64,000 bases of DNA from Hyphococcus sp. (GTDB taxonomy: Bacteria > Pseudomonadota > Alphaproteobacteria > Caulobacterales > Parvularculaceae), in contig JANQON010000003.1 in NCBI GenBank assembly GCA_028289605.1, positions 186,001 through 250,000 of the forward strand, given 5' to 3'. How positions within the stretch are numbered: position 1 is the stretch's first letter; every line of letters begins with the position of its first letter. Under the pieces are notes generated by a model. The model made no database searches and was not told where the DNA came from. It saw only the letters and a program-made list of their open reading frames with translations. Positions 52,445-60,617 of this stretch are shown here, piece after piece. A program made the position numbers and the translations under genes.

Positions 52445-52795
52445 ATGCAGAACATCGCAACCGCCGTCATCTGCGCGATTGCGCTTTTGACGGCTCAAGG
52501 CTGCGCCAGTTACCGGATCATGGCCGAACAGCCGGACCGCGTCGGCAATGCCGGACAACCGTTTGAGCGCAAGTCCACATCTTACTTCGGCAAGGGCGGA
52601 TTTTCGTCCGACGCGACCGGCTATGTGGCAACCGAATGCGGCGAGCGCGGCACGCTGGCCGACGTCGCGGTCGAACGCAATTTCGGTCAGGGCTTGATCA
52701 CGGTGTTGACCTTTGGCGCGGTGTCGCCGGCGACCATTCTATTTTACTGCAATGATCCCGGTCCGCCGCCGCCCAGCGACGACGACCCGTTTTAG
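52445..52795 (+). CDS. Bor-like small lipoprotein
   Basis: 116 aa. Signal peptide II with lipobox TAQGC (cleavage before C at about residue 20). The C-terminal half has TECGERGTLADVAVERNFGQ, GLITVLTFGAVSPATILFYC, similar in arrangement to the Bor/Iss serum-resistance lipoproteins of phage lambda and E. coli. GGGGAG 7-10 nt before the ATG. Bor-like proteins on chromosomes are not proof of phage origin. Confidence 0.65.
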   Translation: MQNIATAVICAIALLTAQGCASYRIMAEQPDRVGNAGQPFERKSTSYFGKGGFSSDATGYVATECGERGTLADVAVERNFGQGLITVLTFGAVSPATILFYCNDPGPPPPSDDDPF

Positions 52796-52806
52796 GAACG
52801 CCGCCC

Positions 52807-54375
52807 ATGTCCGATGACAACATGCTGGAATGGCGCCCGCAGAACACCCCTTGGGAAAACTGGCACGAGACAATCTCTTCGCCGATCGCAGGCGTTTTTC
52901 TCGTTCGCTATCCCCTCGACAATCCGCGTTACGGGGCGCCGGCGATCAATCGCTGCACGCGCCAGATCCAGCGCGCGCTGAGCCAGGCGAAAGCGCAAGG
53001 CTTGCCGGCGCGGACCGTGGGCAGCGCCTGGTCTTTGTCCGAAGCGCCGGTGGTCAACGGCGCGCTGATTGACGTGTCGCGCCTGTCGGGTCTTAAACCC
53101 ATTCAGGATAATCAGATCGATCCGGGCTATCCGGGCAGTCCTGATGAACGCGCCGGCCTGTGGCTTGTCCAGTGCGGCGCGATGATTTCGAAAATCAACC
53201 GCACCCTTGAAAAGAACGACTATGGCCGCAGCCTGCGCACTACGGGCGCGGCGAACGGCCAGACGGTGATCGGCGCGTCGGCGACCGGCACCCATGGCTC
53301 CGCCCTCGATTTCGGCGCCTTCCACGATCACATCGTCGCGGTCCATTTGCTCGCCGGCGACCAACAGCAATATTGGATCGAGCGCGCGTCGCGTCCGGTC
53401 TTAAAACCGTCACTGTCGGGAACGCTGGGTGCGCAATTGCGCCGCGACGATGCGCTCTTTAATGCGGTCATGCTGGGGATCGGCGCTTTTGGCGTCATCC
53501 AGAATGTGATTATTGAAACCCGCCCGCGATGTCTGCTCGATGCGCAAAACTTCGATAGCGACGGCGCCGGCGCGCCCTTAAAACTCGACGCAGCCATGCG
53601 CCATGTGATTGCGACCCTCGATTTCAGCAATCACCCCGTGTTGAGCGATCCCGCGGGGCGCCAGCCCTATTTCTTTCAGCCGATCATCGATCCGAACACG
53701 CCGGACAATGAAGTGCTGGCGACGGTCATGTATGAAACGCCGTGGCAGGCGGGCTATCGCCCCAATTACAGTATGGGCCAAACTTCGTTCGGGCCGGGCT
53801 ATGACTTTTTGTCCGTGGTCGGACGGGTGCTCGATCTCGCCGGACCGCTGGTCCCGCTGTTCAGCCGCGTCGCCAGCGGCGCGCTTTTCGATGCGACCTC
53901 GCGCGTCGGGAGCTGGGGCGAAATTTTCGGCTATAAGGCGCCGCGCACGAAAGTCGCATCGGGCTCCGTCGCCGTGCCGCTCAATCGCGCCCTCGATACG
54001 CTCGACGCGCTCATCGAGCTCAATGACGATGTCGGCCCGGCCCCGCTTGTGTTCGGCTGCCGCTATGTGAAGAAGTCCCCGGCGCTGCTGGCCATGAACC
54101 GGTTCGACACGACCTTCGTCGTCAGCGTCGACGGCGTCTTTAACAACACATCGCTCCAATTCTTCGATGCGATCCCGGCGAAGATGGACGCCGCCGGCAT
54201 TCCCTTTACGCAGCATTGGGGCAAGACCAACGGCTATACGCCAACGCGCACGGCGGCCGCTTTCGGCGCCGACCTCACCGCCTGGAAGGACGCGCGCGAG
54301 GAGTTGTTGCCCGACCCCGCCGACCGGGACATGTTCACCAATGACTATATGCGCGCGCGCGGGCTGGATAGTTAG
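52807..54375 (+). CDS. FAD-binding oxidoreductase of the VAO / aldonolactone oxidase type
   Basis: 522 aa. N-terminal FAD PCMH-type domain: QGLPARTVGSAWSLSEAP, GLWLVQCGAMISKINRTL, LRTTGAANGQTVIGASATG and THGSALDFGAFHDHIVAVHL. The C-terminal domain lacks the usual HWGK Cys-flavin motif but keeps QHWGKTNGY near the end, as in L-gulono/D-arabinono-1,4-lactone oxidases. It starts 11 nt after the Bor-like gene. Substrate not determined. Confidence 0.82.
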   Translation: MSDDNMLEWRPQNTPWENWHETISSPIAGVFLVRYPLDNPRYGAPAINRCTRQIQRALSQAKAQGLPARTVGSAWSLSEAPVVNGALIDVSRLSGLKPIQDNQIDPGYPGSPDERAGLWLVQCGAMISKINRTLEKNDYGRSLRTTGAANGQTVIGASATGTHGSALDFGAFHDHIVAVHLLAGDQQQYWIERASRPVLKPSLSGTLGAQLRRDDALFNAVMLGIGAFGVIQNVIIETRPRCLLDAQNFDSDGAGAPLKLDAAMRHVIATLDFSNHPVLSDPAGRQPYFFQPIIDPNTPDNEVLATVMYETPWQAGYRPNYSMGQTSFGPGYDFLSVVGRVLDLAGPLVPLFSRVASGALFDATSRVGSWGEIFGYKAPRTKVASGSVAVPLNRALDTLDALIELNDDVGPAPLVFGCRYVKKSPALLAMNRFDTTFVVSVDGVFNNTSLQFFDAIPAKMDAAGIPFTQHWGKTNGYTPTRTAAAFGADLTAWKDAREELLPDPADRDMFTNDYMRARGLDS

Positions 54376-54595
54376 GATTGGTTAGGCGGGGATAGATTTC
54401 GATGTCTTGACCTTGGCGTGCGCGACCCATCCTTCGAGATGCGAGACCGCCCATCAGCGGCCTCGCTCCTCAGGATGAAGCACGAGAATTTTTCCGCACA
54501 AAGATGTCTTCATCCTGAGGAGCCGTCGCAAGACGGCGTCTCGAAGGACGCGCCGTAGGAAAGAAATGCAAGCGCGCCATTACCAGCGTTGGCCG
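54376..54595. other. Intergenic region filled by a family B repeat
   Basis: 220 nt between two convergent genes. No coding signal; the repeat at 54429-54550 occupies the middle. Confidence 0.75.
54429..54550. repeat. Palindromic repeat, family B copy 3
   Basis: ATCCTTCGAGATGCGAGACC start and CGGCGTCTCGAAGGACG end, with CTCCTCAGGATGAAG in the first half and CTTCATCCTGAGGAG in the second, forming a hairpin. Confidence 0.8.
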
Positions 54596-55501
54596 CTAGT
54601 CTGAAAGCCGATACTCCGACTTCACCCCCGGCTCGCCGTCGCAATCCGCCTTGCCGATGCGCACGAGGCGCAGGAGATGGGCGTAGACATTCAGGCCCGC
54701 CGCCCCGTGCAGGCGCGGGTCGACATCGGCGTACATCGCTGCGACCATATCTTTAATTCGTGTGCGGCCTTTGCCGAGCTGGTCGAGAATTTGCGCGTCG
54801 CGCATCAGCCGGTGGGTTTTTACCGCGCGCACGAAGCGGTGCGGCGCCTCGATCGCCGCGCCATGGGTCGGCAGATAAATCTCGTCATCCCGGGCGAGCA
54901 GCTTGTCGAGACTGTCGAGATAGGCGCCCATATCCCCGTCCGGCGGCGCGACGACCGTGGTCGCCCAGCCCATCATGTGATCGCCGGTAAAGAGCGCCTT
55001 ATGCGCCGGCAATGCAAAACACAAATGGTTGGAAAGATGCCCGGGCGTGTGCACCGCCTCGATGCGCCATTCGGCGGTTTCAACGACGGCGCCGTCGGCG
55101 ATCACCTCATCGGGCGCGTAGGCGTAGTCGGCGCCTTCATCGAGGGCGGGTGCGTCGTAGATTTTCTTGCGCACCGGATGAGGACCAAAGCCGAAGATGC
55201 GCGCGCCGGTGCGTTCGGCGAACCGCCTGGCCCCGCCGCAATGGTCGCGATGGGTGTGCGTGATGAATATGTGGCTGACGGTTGCGTCGCCGACCGCGGC
55301 GATAAGCGCATCGAGATGCGCGTCGTCGTCGGGTCCCGGATCGATGACGGCGATGTCTTTGCCGCCGATCAGAAAGGCGCCGCTGCCGGTATAGGTAAAC
55401 GGCCCCGGATTATTGGCGATCACGCGGCGCACGCCCGGCAACACCTCGTCCGGCGCACCATGGGTGAAATCAATATCTTTGACGAAGGGGATAGAGGGCA
55501 T
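54596..55501 (-). CDS. MBL-fold metallo-hydrolase (LACTB2/GloB-like)
   Basis: 301 aa. The zinc motif THTHRDHCGG (HxHxDH), the HTPGHLSNH loop with His ligand, GDHMMGW and THG...AIEAPHRF are typical of the glyoxalase II/LACTB2 group. C-terminal helical domain of LACTB2 type (MLKDMVAAMYAD). Hydrolyses thioesters or RNA in related proteins. Convergent with the VAO gene, isolated by repeats on both sides. Confidence 0.85.
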   Translation of the reverse strand: MPSIPFVKDIDFTHGAPDEVLPGVRRVIANNPGPFTYTGSGAFLIGGKDIAVIDPGPDDDAHLDALIAAVGDATVSHIFITHTHRDHCGGARRFAERTGARIFGFGPHPVRKKIYDAPALDEGADYAYAPDEVIADGAVVETAEWRIEAVHTPGHLSNHLCFALPAHKALFTGDHMMGWATTVVAPPDGDMGAYLDSLDKLLARDDEIYLPTHGAAIEAPHRFVRAVKTHRLMRDAQILDQLGKGRTRIKDMVAAMYADVDPRLHGAAGLNVYAHLLRLVRIGKADCDGEPGVKSEYRLSD

Positions 55502-55551
55502 ATGGGTCAGTTCTTTGAGATGGCGACCGGTTTTGAGATGGCTTTTTTCTA

Positions 55552-55637
55552 CCGCTCATCCCGGCGAAGGCCGGGATCTCAGGAGGCATGACTCAGAGCA
55601 AGCTTTATGAGGTCCCGGCCTTCGCCGGGATGAGCGG
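55552..55637. repeat. REP-like palindromic repeat, family A copy 5
   Basis: CCGCTCATCCCGGCGAAGGC start and GGCCTTCGCCGGGATGAGCGG end, between the MBL hydrolase gene and the ATP-grasp-like gene. Confidence 0.85.
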
Positions 55638-55670
55638 AAAACCGAATCAAAAAATCTGTTCCGAAAAATC

Positions 55671-56603
55671 TTACTGCCCAAGCGACGCGTCAACCATTTC
55701 CGCAAAAGCCGCCGCAAGACCGCGCATCGCCCGCAGCTTATCCTGAGACGTTAGCGCCGAAGGCGGACCCATGTCGGTCTTGTTGGCGTCGACAATATAG
55801 ATGCGCCCGTCGCCGCGGTCTCGCAATACGTCAATGCCGCCGAAGTCGAGCCGCATAGCTTTCGCGAAGTCGGCGATCTGTCGCTGTTCCGCCGCCGACA
55901 ACATGGCGTCGGCGTCGACGAGATCGACGCGATAGTTTTCGTTGCTGAAACGCAGCGCCGGTTCGCGCCGCTTCAAATAGACAAAAGGAATCTCGCCGCC
56001 GACGATGGGCGTGCGGATATCGATATGGTCGCGCCCGTCGAAGGTGTTGTCGATGAGGCGCTGATACACATGGTCCCGGCGCGGCGTCGCGACGGGGCAG
56101 GCGACGATGCGCCCGTCATGGCGCCCGTTGCCTTCGGACTTTTCAACCGCCTGTCCGTCCCAGCTTTTGGGATCGACGGCGAGACTGTAGCCGAAAGTTT
56201 CTTCAAAGACGCGGGCGACGACGCTTTTGCGAATGTCGAAACAGTCGATGTTGAAGGACGGTTTGGACGACGGCGCGGCGCGAGGCGCGGTCAGGAATTC
56301 CCGGTCCTCGAAATAAAAGTGAAGATCGGCTTCAGCCGGGTCGTCGACAATGCGCACATCCGCCAGCTGGCACACGGGCCAGATCGCGTAATAGGACCGC
56401 GGCTTTTTCGGGAAGAAAGAAATCCGCGCCCGCGGCTCACGGCCCTTGATCACTCGGGTCGCTTTCAGCGCGTTAACCAGCCAGATGAAGCTGCCGATGC
56501 GCACAACTTCGCGCGCAAATCCCGGCGTTAAGGGAATGGCGACGCCGGTTTCCTTCGCGACGAGTTGGGCCCCGTCGATTTTAAAGTCGCCGAACACGGA
56601 CAT
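55671..56603 (-). CDS. ATP-grasp-like hypothetical protein
   Basis: 310 aa. The C-terminal part DFGGIDVLRDRGDGRIYIVDANKTDMGPP looks like the ATP-grasp Mg-binding strand (D..G.DVL...G.IYIVD.N). The N-terminal part has no clear match, with FFPKKPRSYYAIW and DLHFYFEDREF. The core nucleotide-binding Lys residues are not obvious, so the assignment is tentative. Flanked by a repeat and a divergent small gene. Confidence 0.55.
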   Translation of the reverse strand: MSVFGDFKIDGAQLVAKETGVAIPLTPGFAREVVRIGSFIWLVNALKATRVIKGREPRARISFFPKKPRSYYAIWPVCQLADVRIVDDPAEADLHFYFEDREFLTAPRAAPSSKPSFNIDCFDIRKSVVARVFEETFGYSLAVDPKSWDGQAVEKSEGNGRHDGRIVACPVATPRRDHVYQRLIDNTFDGRDHIDIRTPIVGGEIPFVYLKRREPALRFSNENYRVDLVDADAMLSAAEQRQIADFAKAMRLDFGGIDVLRDRGDGRIYIVDANKTDMGPPSALTSQDKLRAMRGLAAAFAEMVDASLGQ

Positions 56604-56788
56604 GACCTTTTATTCGCTCCTCATCAGACAACGCTCGTTCCCAACGCTCGCGGCGTTAACGATAGCGCCCGTCCGTCGCCCCCTTTGCAATCTGCCCTTT
56701 TCGGCGATAACACGGAAATAATAAACACGTGAGACGCCGCGACAACACCGAATTTGGCCGTCGGCGCGGGATTTGCGACGGATGGCCC

Positions 56789-57157
56789 ATGTGTCCCGTA
56801 CGTAAACAAAGTCTTAAAGCGGCCGTTACAATTTTCGCAGGTGCGGTAACGCTTGCCGGGGCGGCTTTCGCGGAGGATTCAGCGATTTCCGCCGTGACCG
56901 GGGGCGCCGGGGGGGTCGCCGTGGGGGACGGCGCCGGCGGGGTCACGGACAGGGCCTGGGTCACCGCCCCGCCCCATTATCTCTATGTGGTGGAGCGCGA
57001 GCGCGGCAGTTTCCTCGATTGCGGCGACGGCCAGGACCAGCGCGCCGTCGACGCCGACGGCCGCGACATGGCGCCCCTCCGCTGCGGGGTCACGTTGACG
57101 GAGACCATCGTCATTCCGGCGGCGGCGTCGAGCGCGAAACTAATCGTTCATTTTTGA
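56789..57157 (+). CDS. Secreted Gly-rich hypothetical protein
   Basis: 122 aa from ATG at 56789, with a signal peptide (KQSLKAAVTIFAGAVTLAGAAFA). The mature part starts with a Gly/Ala-rich stretch (TGGAGGVAVGDGAGGVTD), then HYLYVVERERGSFLDCGDGQ with two Cys (LDCGD, LRCGV) that may pair. A GTG at 56729 gives a longer form. Not recognised; moderate coding support. Confidence 0.5.
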   Translation: MCPVRKQSLKAAVTIFAGAVTLAGAAFAEDSAISAVTGGAGGVAVGDGAGGVTDRAWVTAPPHYLYVVERERGSFLDCGDGQDQRAVDADGRDMAPLRCGVTLTETIVIPAAASSAKLIVHF

Positions 57158-57242
57158 GGGGCGGGGACGGGCGGACTCAATGCGCCTGGCGAGACCGGGA
57201 CAACGTCGCGCTGCATTATGAGCCCGGGGCGCGCGTTTGGCC

Positions 57243-57641
57243 CTAGGGTACGTAAATCAGGCCTGGCTCAAACTCATAATTTTCACCCGCCTCGTAAACG
57301 TCGACATGCAACACAAGGTCGCTGGATTTTCCATCGGTCGTAGATAGGTCTACAAGAACTTCCCAATGATCGAGCGCCCAAATGTAGACTGACGATTTCC
57401 AGGTTTCTTCAGCGAGCCGACCTATAGCATCAGGGTAGGCGCCAATATTGTCGACGTTTATCAAAAGCGTTTTTGATTCTACTTTCCGGATGTCATCTCC
57501 CGTCGGCGCCTCTCCGGCAGTGAACGCATCCGCGATCCTTGCGAGAATAGCCCTCCAAGCCGTGGGGACGGGGCGCTCTGTGTTTTCGTCCTTCTCAACG
57601 TCAACGCTGACCATTGTTGGATTGTGCTTCGTGACACCCAC
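57243..57641 (-). CDS. DUF7668-like protein
   Basis: 132 aa; ATG at 57641 or 57614. The core ETWKSSVYIWALDHWEVLVDLSTTDGKSSDLVLHVDVYE resembles DUF7668/immunity-type proteins (W...W..LVDL....SDLVL...V). Its GC content is lower than the upstream region. It lies alone; a toxin-immunity link is only an inference from the family. Confidence 0.6.
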   Translation of the reverse strand: MGVTKHNPTMVSVDVEKDENTERPVPTAWRAILARIADAFTAGEAPTGDDIRKVESKTLLINVDNIGAYPDAIGRLAEETWKSSVYIWALDHWEVLVDLSTTDGKSSDLVLHVDVYEAGENYEFEPGLIYVP

Positions 57642-57857
57642 AAGGGCAATCGTTGGCTATTGTCCCCCATAGCCGCACAAATCGCACTCGATGTCTGCTT
57701 TTCGTCGAAACCAGACAGTCGTGGTCACCCTTCGTATATCTGGCGGCCGCACGCATGCGCGCGCCAAAATCGAAGCCGGTTCCAGCCAAACTGGCCCTTT
57801 GGGTCTTTCGGCAGCCGCGAATGGCGGCCAAATTTCCGCGGCCGACCCGGTCGCTTG

Positions 57858-57907
57858 ACTTTCCTAAACATATTGCGCAATATATTGCGCAATATGTTTA
57901 GGAAAGT
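57858..57907. promoter_or_regulatory. 50-bp perfect palindrome, operator of MarR gene
   Basis: Starting with ACTTTCCTAAACATATTGCG and ending with its exact complement at 57907, it has two tandem copies of ATATTGCGCAATAT. It ends 5 nt before the MarR ATG at 57913, so binding would block the ribosome and probably the promoter. Confidence 0.85.
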
Positions 57908-57912
57908 GGGAA

Positions 57913-58416
57913 ATGCCCCAACAGTTTCTTGAAACCGAAGCTGCGTTTGCCTTGCGTGTGAAGCAGCTGGCGGACCGCCTGTACGATCAAATGGCCGATG
58001 CGCTCGTCGAAAGAGAGCTGAAAATCATCAGCAAAACGATGGGGATCGTGCAATTGCTGTACTCAGAAGGCGCGAAGTCTCAGGCGGAAATCGCTGATCG
58101 CCTCAAATACTCTCACCAGCTTGCGGCGCAGCGCCTTGCATGGCTTTACGAAAACGACTTCGTGGTTGCAAAGCGCGACCCGTCTGATGCGCGAAGACGG
58201 TTGGTGCAGTTGACATCCGCCGGAATGGCCGAAGGCAAAAAATTGCAGACCTTTCTTCCAGTGCTCATTCGCGCCTATGACGGATTGTTTGAAGAGATCT
58301 CCATTGATCTCGATGCAGCCATACAGAAAGCAGAGCGCGCACTCGCAGAAAGCCCTCTCAAGGCGCGCATGGCGCTCACCCAAACGACAAAACGTCGTGC
58401 ACGAGGTGCAACGTGA
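57913..58416 (+). CDS. MarR-like winged-helix regulator
   Basis: 167 aa. Winged helix: QAEIADRLKYSHQLAAQRLAWLYENDFVVAKRDPSDARRRLVQLTSAG. N- and C-terminal helices give the dimer. The stop overlaps the start of a small membrane protein gene (GTGATG at 58413), so the two are co-translated. The regulator likely binds the 50-bp palindrome that covers its own promoter. Confidence 0.8.
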   Translation: MPQQFLETEAAFALRVKQLADRLYDQMADALVERELKIISKTMGIVQLLYSEGAKSQAEIADRLKYSHQLAAQRLAWLYENDFVVAKRDPSDARRRLVQLTSAGMAEGKKLQTFLPVLIRAYDGLFEEISIDLDAAIQKAERALAESPLKARMALTQTTKRRARGAT

Positions 58417-58844
58417 TGCGTTCTCTCCCCAAACTCCTGGCGGCGTTCATTTGCACAATCGCCTTAATTTTCGGCGTGATTCGTATTGGCGTCGGTTTGG
58501 CGCTAATCACCCAGGCGACAGGGGGTATTGACGTTGCGGCGTTCAGTGAGCCCATCGAAGAAATTCGGCAATTTTTGCATGAAATAAATGATCGGGCGCT
58601 TGTTCCGCTGACCGCAGTTTCATACTTGGCGATTATCGCCTTCATGGGGCTTTGTCTGGTTTTTGGGGCGGTTGGCGCCTGGTATCGAAAAAACTGGGGT
58701 TACGGATTATTGGCAATTTACCTGTTCACGCATGCGGGCCTGTTCGTGAATTTCCAGACGATAAATCCAAAAATCAATATCCTGATCGCGGGTATCGTTA
58801 TGCTGGTCATTCTGGTCTTCGCAAATCAGCGCAGGCGCGTATGA
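58416..58844 (+). CDS. Small four-TM membrane protein
   Basis: 142 aa; about four hydrophobic segments (PKLLAAFICTIALIFGVIRI, VPLTAVSYLAIIAFMGLCLV, GYGLLAIYLFTHAGLFVNF, ILIAGIVMLVILVF). No family recognised. GTG/ATG overlap with the MarR gene, GAGG upstream. Expected to be regulated with it. Confidence 0.6.
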   Translation: MRSLPKLLAAFICTIALIFGVIRIGVGLALITQATGGIDVAAFSEPIEEIRQFLHEINDRALVPLTAVSYLAIIAFMGLCLVFGAVGAWYRKNWGYGLLAIYLFTHAGLFVNFQTINPKINILIAGIVMLVILVFANQRRRV

Positions 58845-58959
58845 AGCGGTCAGTGAATGAAGATTAAATTGGTGATAGACTTCGTCCCCGCCCTTGTTAT
58901 GAGACCACTAAAGCAACTGGCGGCTTTTCTTTTTGCACTGGCGGCTTTGAAAACAAGAC

Positions 58960-59799
58960 ATGCGGCTTTTGTTCCTTACTGCACTGACGATGATCGCCTT
59001 TGCAGGAAACTCAATTTTAAACCGCCTGGCGGTCGGTTCTGGATCGATAGCGCCGATTGATTTTGCCATGCTGCGGCTTGTCGCAGGCGCGGCGACGCTG
59101 GGCGCGTTGCTGTCAATAACACGCAAATTGCGTTGGACCGGCTGGACGGGAAAGACGTTGCCTGTTTCAGGACTGCTCGCCTATTTGATTGGGTTTTCGG
59201 TTGCCTACTTACAACTCGACGCCGGCAGCGGGGCGCTGATCCTTTTTGGAGTCGTGCAAATCACCATGTTTGCCGGCGCGCTCCTGGCGAAAGACCCTAT
59301 GCCCCTTCGACGTTGGTTGGGTGCGGCGCTGGCGTTTTGCGGGCTTTTTGTCATGTTGTGGCCTGCACAGGGAACGACGCTCGCGTTGGCGCCCGCCTTC
59401 TGGATGATTTTTGCCGGGCTTGGGTGGGGCGTCTATTCGCTTGCCGGGACTCGCGAGCCGGACCCAACACTGGCGACGGGATGGAATTTTATGCTGGCGT
59501 TGATCCCTGGTCTGACGCTGATGGTCTGGTTTCTGGACCTGACAACCGCGACCGCTATGGGGGTGTCACTTGCGCTGATTTCCGGGGCCGTCACATCGGG
59601 GCTGGGTTACGCGCTCTGGTATCGGGTTCTTCCGGCTCTAGGGCCCGGACGCGCAGCCATTGCGCAACTCACAGTACCCGTGATCGCCGCCGCAGCAGGC
59701 GTCTTGTTTCTTTCCGAGCCTGTTGGCCTGCGTTTCGTTTTGGCTGCAATTCTTGTTTTCGCTGGAGTTGCATTTGCCAGTCGAGGGAACCCAAAGTGA
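58960..59799 (+). CDS. EamA-family DMT transporter
   Basis: 279 aa, about ten membrane segments in two EamA repeats (GNSILNRLAVGSGSIAPIDF, then AAILVFAGVAFASRGN at the end). Exports metabolites or amino acids in characterised members. It follows the MarR/membrane-protein pair after 115 nt and may be part of the same regulon; not proven. Confidence 0.82.
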   Translation: MRLLFLTALTMIAFAGNSILNRLAVGSGSIAPIDFAMLRLVAGAATLGALLSITRKLRWTGWTGKTLPVSGLLAYLIGFSVAYLQLDAGSGALILFGVVQITMFAGALLAKDPMPLRRWLGAALAFCGLFVMLWPAQGTTLALAPAFWMIFAGLGWGVYSLAGTREPDPTLATGWNFMLALIPGLTLMVWFLDLTTATAMGVSLALISGAVTSGLGYALWYRVLPALGPGRAAIAQLTVPVIAAAAGVLFLSEPVGLRFVLAAILVFAGVAFASRGNPK

Positions 59800-59873
59800 A
59801 ATCTGCAATTCGCCGGAAGGGCGCTTTGGGCGATTCGTGGTATAGGATCTCCAACTGAAGGGGTGCTCACGCG

Positions 59874-59963
59874 ATGCGTCGCATCATCGACCAGATCAAC
59901 GCCAAGGGTTGGGCCAGGACGCGGCTTGACTCCTTTGCTGTCGCAAAAGGATTGTTGAAGTGA
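59874..59963 (+). CDS. 29-codon leader-type ORF overlapping the next gene
   Basis: ATG at 59874 encodes MRRIIDQINAKGW..., stop at 59961-59963. GAAGGGG lies 8-10 nt upstream. Its stop overlaps the lipoprotein GTG start (GTGA), typical of translational coupling. It is short, so its expression needs proof. Confidence 0.35.
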   Translation: MRRIIDQINAKGWARTRLDSFAVAKGLLK

Positions 59964-60544
59964 TCCGCGTTTTTCTTTCCGGTTTCGCCATCCTAACCGC
60001 TTGCGCATGCTCGCTCGACGCCACGACCGCGCAACAATATGCAGACGAATTTGTGACTAAGCTGACGGCTCATTGCGGCAACGCATATCCGGGCAAGCTG
60101 GTGTCAACGGATGAAGCGGACGCGGATTTCGTCCGACAGGAAATGGTGATGCATGTAAGAATGTGTGAAAACGACGTCATCCGCATTCCATTTCATGTGG
60201 GCGATGATCGTTCGCGCACCTGGGTTATCACACGCACGGATCGCGGCTTGCGCCTCAAACACGACCATCGTCACGAAGACGGCGAAGAAGACGTGATTAC
60301 ACAATATGGCGGCGACGCTGCGATCATCGACAATCCGGCGCGTATCGAATTTCCGGTTGACGAATATTCAATCGATTTATTCAACCGCGAAGGCCTGACC
60401 GCATCGGTGACGAATGTCTGGGCGCTCGAACTAACCGACGAAATGTTCGCTTACGAACTCAGTCGGCCCAATCGCCATTTCCGTGTCGAGTTTGACATTA
60501 CCAAGCCCATCGAGACGCCGCCGGAGCCCTGGGGCGCGAAATAA
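59960..60544 (+). CDS. Hypothetical lipoprotein
   Basis: 194 aa from GTG at 59960. Signal peptide with lipobox LTAC (Cys near residue 15). The mature protein is acidic, with DEADADFVRQEMVMHVRMCEND and DYTNVWALELTDEMFAYE-like segments, and ends in ETPPEPWGAK. Not recognised. The start overlaps the stop of a 29-codon upstream ORF. Confidence 0.55.
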   Translation: MIRVFLSGFAILTACACSLDATTAQQYADEFVTKLTAHCGNAYPGKLVSTDEADADFVRQEMVMHVRMCENDVIRIPFHVGDDRSRTWVITRTDRGLRLKHDHRHEDGEEDVITQYGGDAAIIDNPARIEFPVDEYSIDLFNREGLTASVTNVWALELTDEMFAYELSRPNRHFRVEFDITKPIETPPEPWGAK

Positions 60545-60617
60545 CATCGGTGCTCCGTCTCGCCATTGAATGACTGCCTTGGGCCATTCCGGTCACTTAA
60601 GGCTTGAGATTTTCGGT

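Noticed and set aside
52445-52795. Prophage remnant based on the Bor-like lipoprotein
   Set aside because: No capsid, tail, lysis or integrase genes nearby.
58857-59060. 67-aa plus-strand frame before the EamA gene
   Set aside because: Overlaps the real EamA start in another frame and has no ribosome site.
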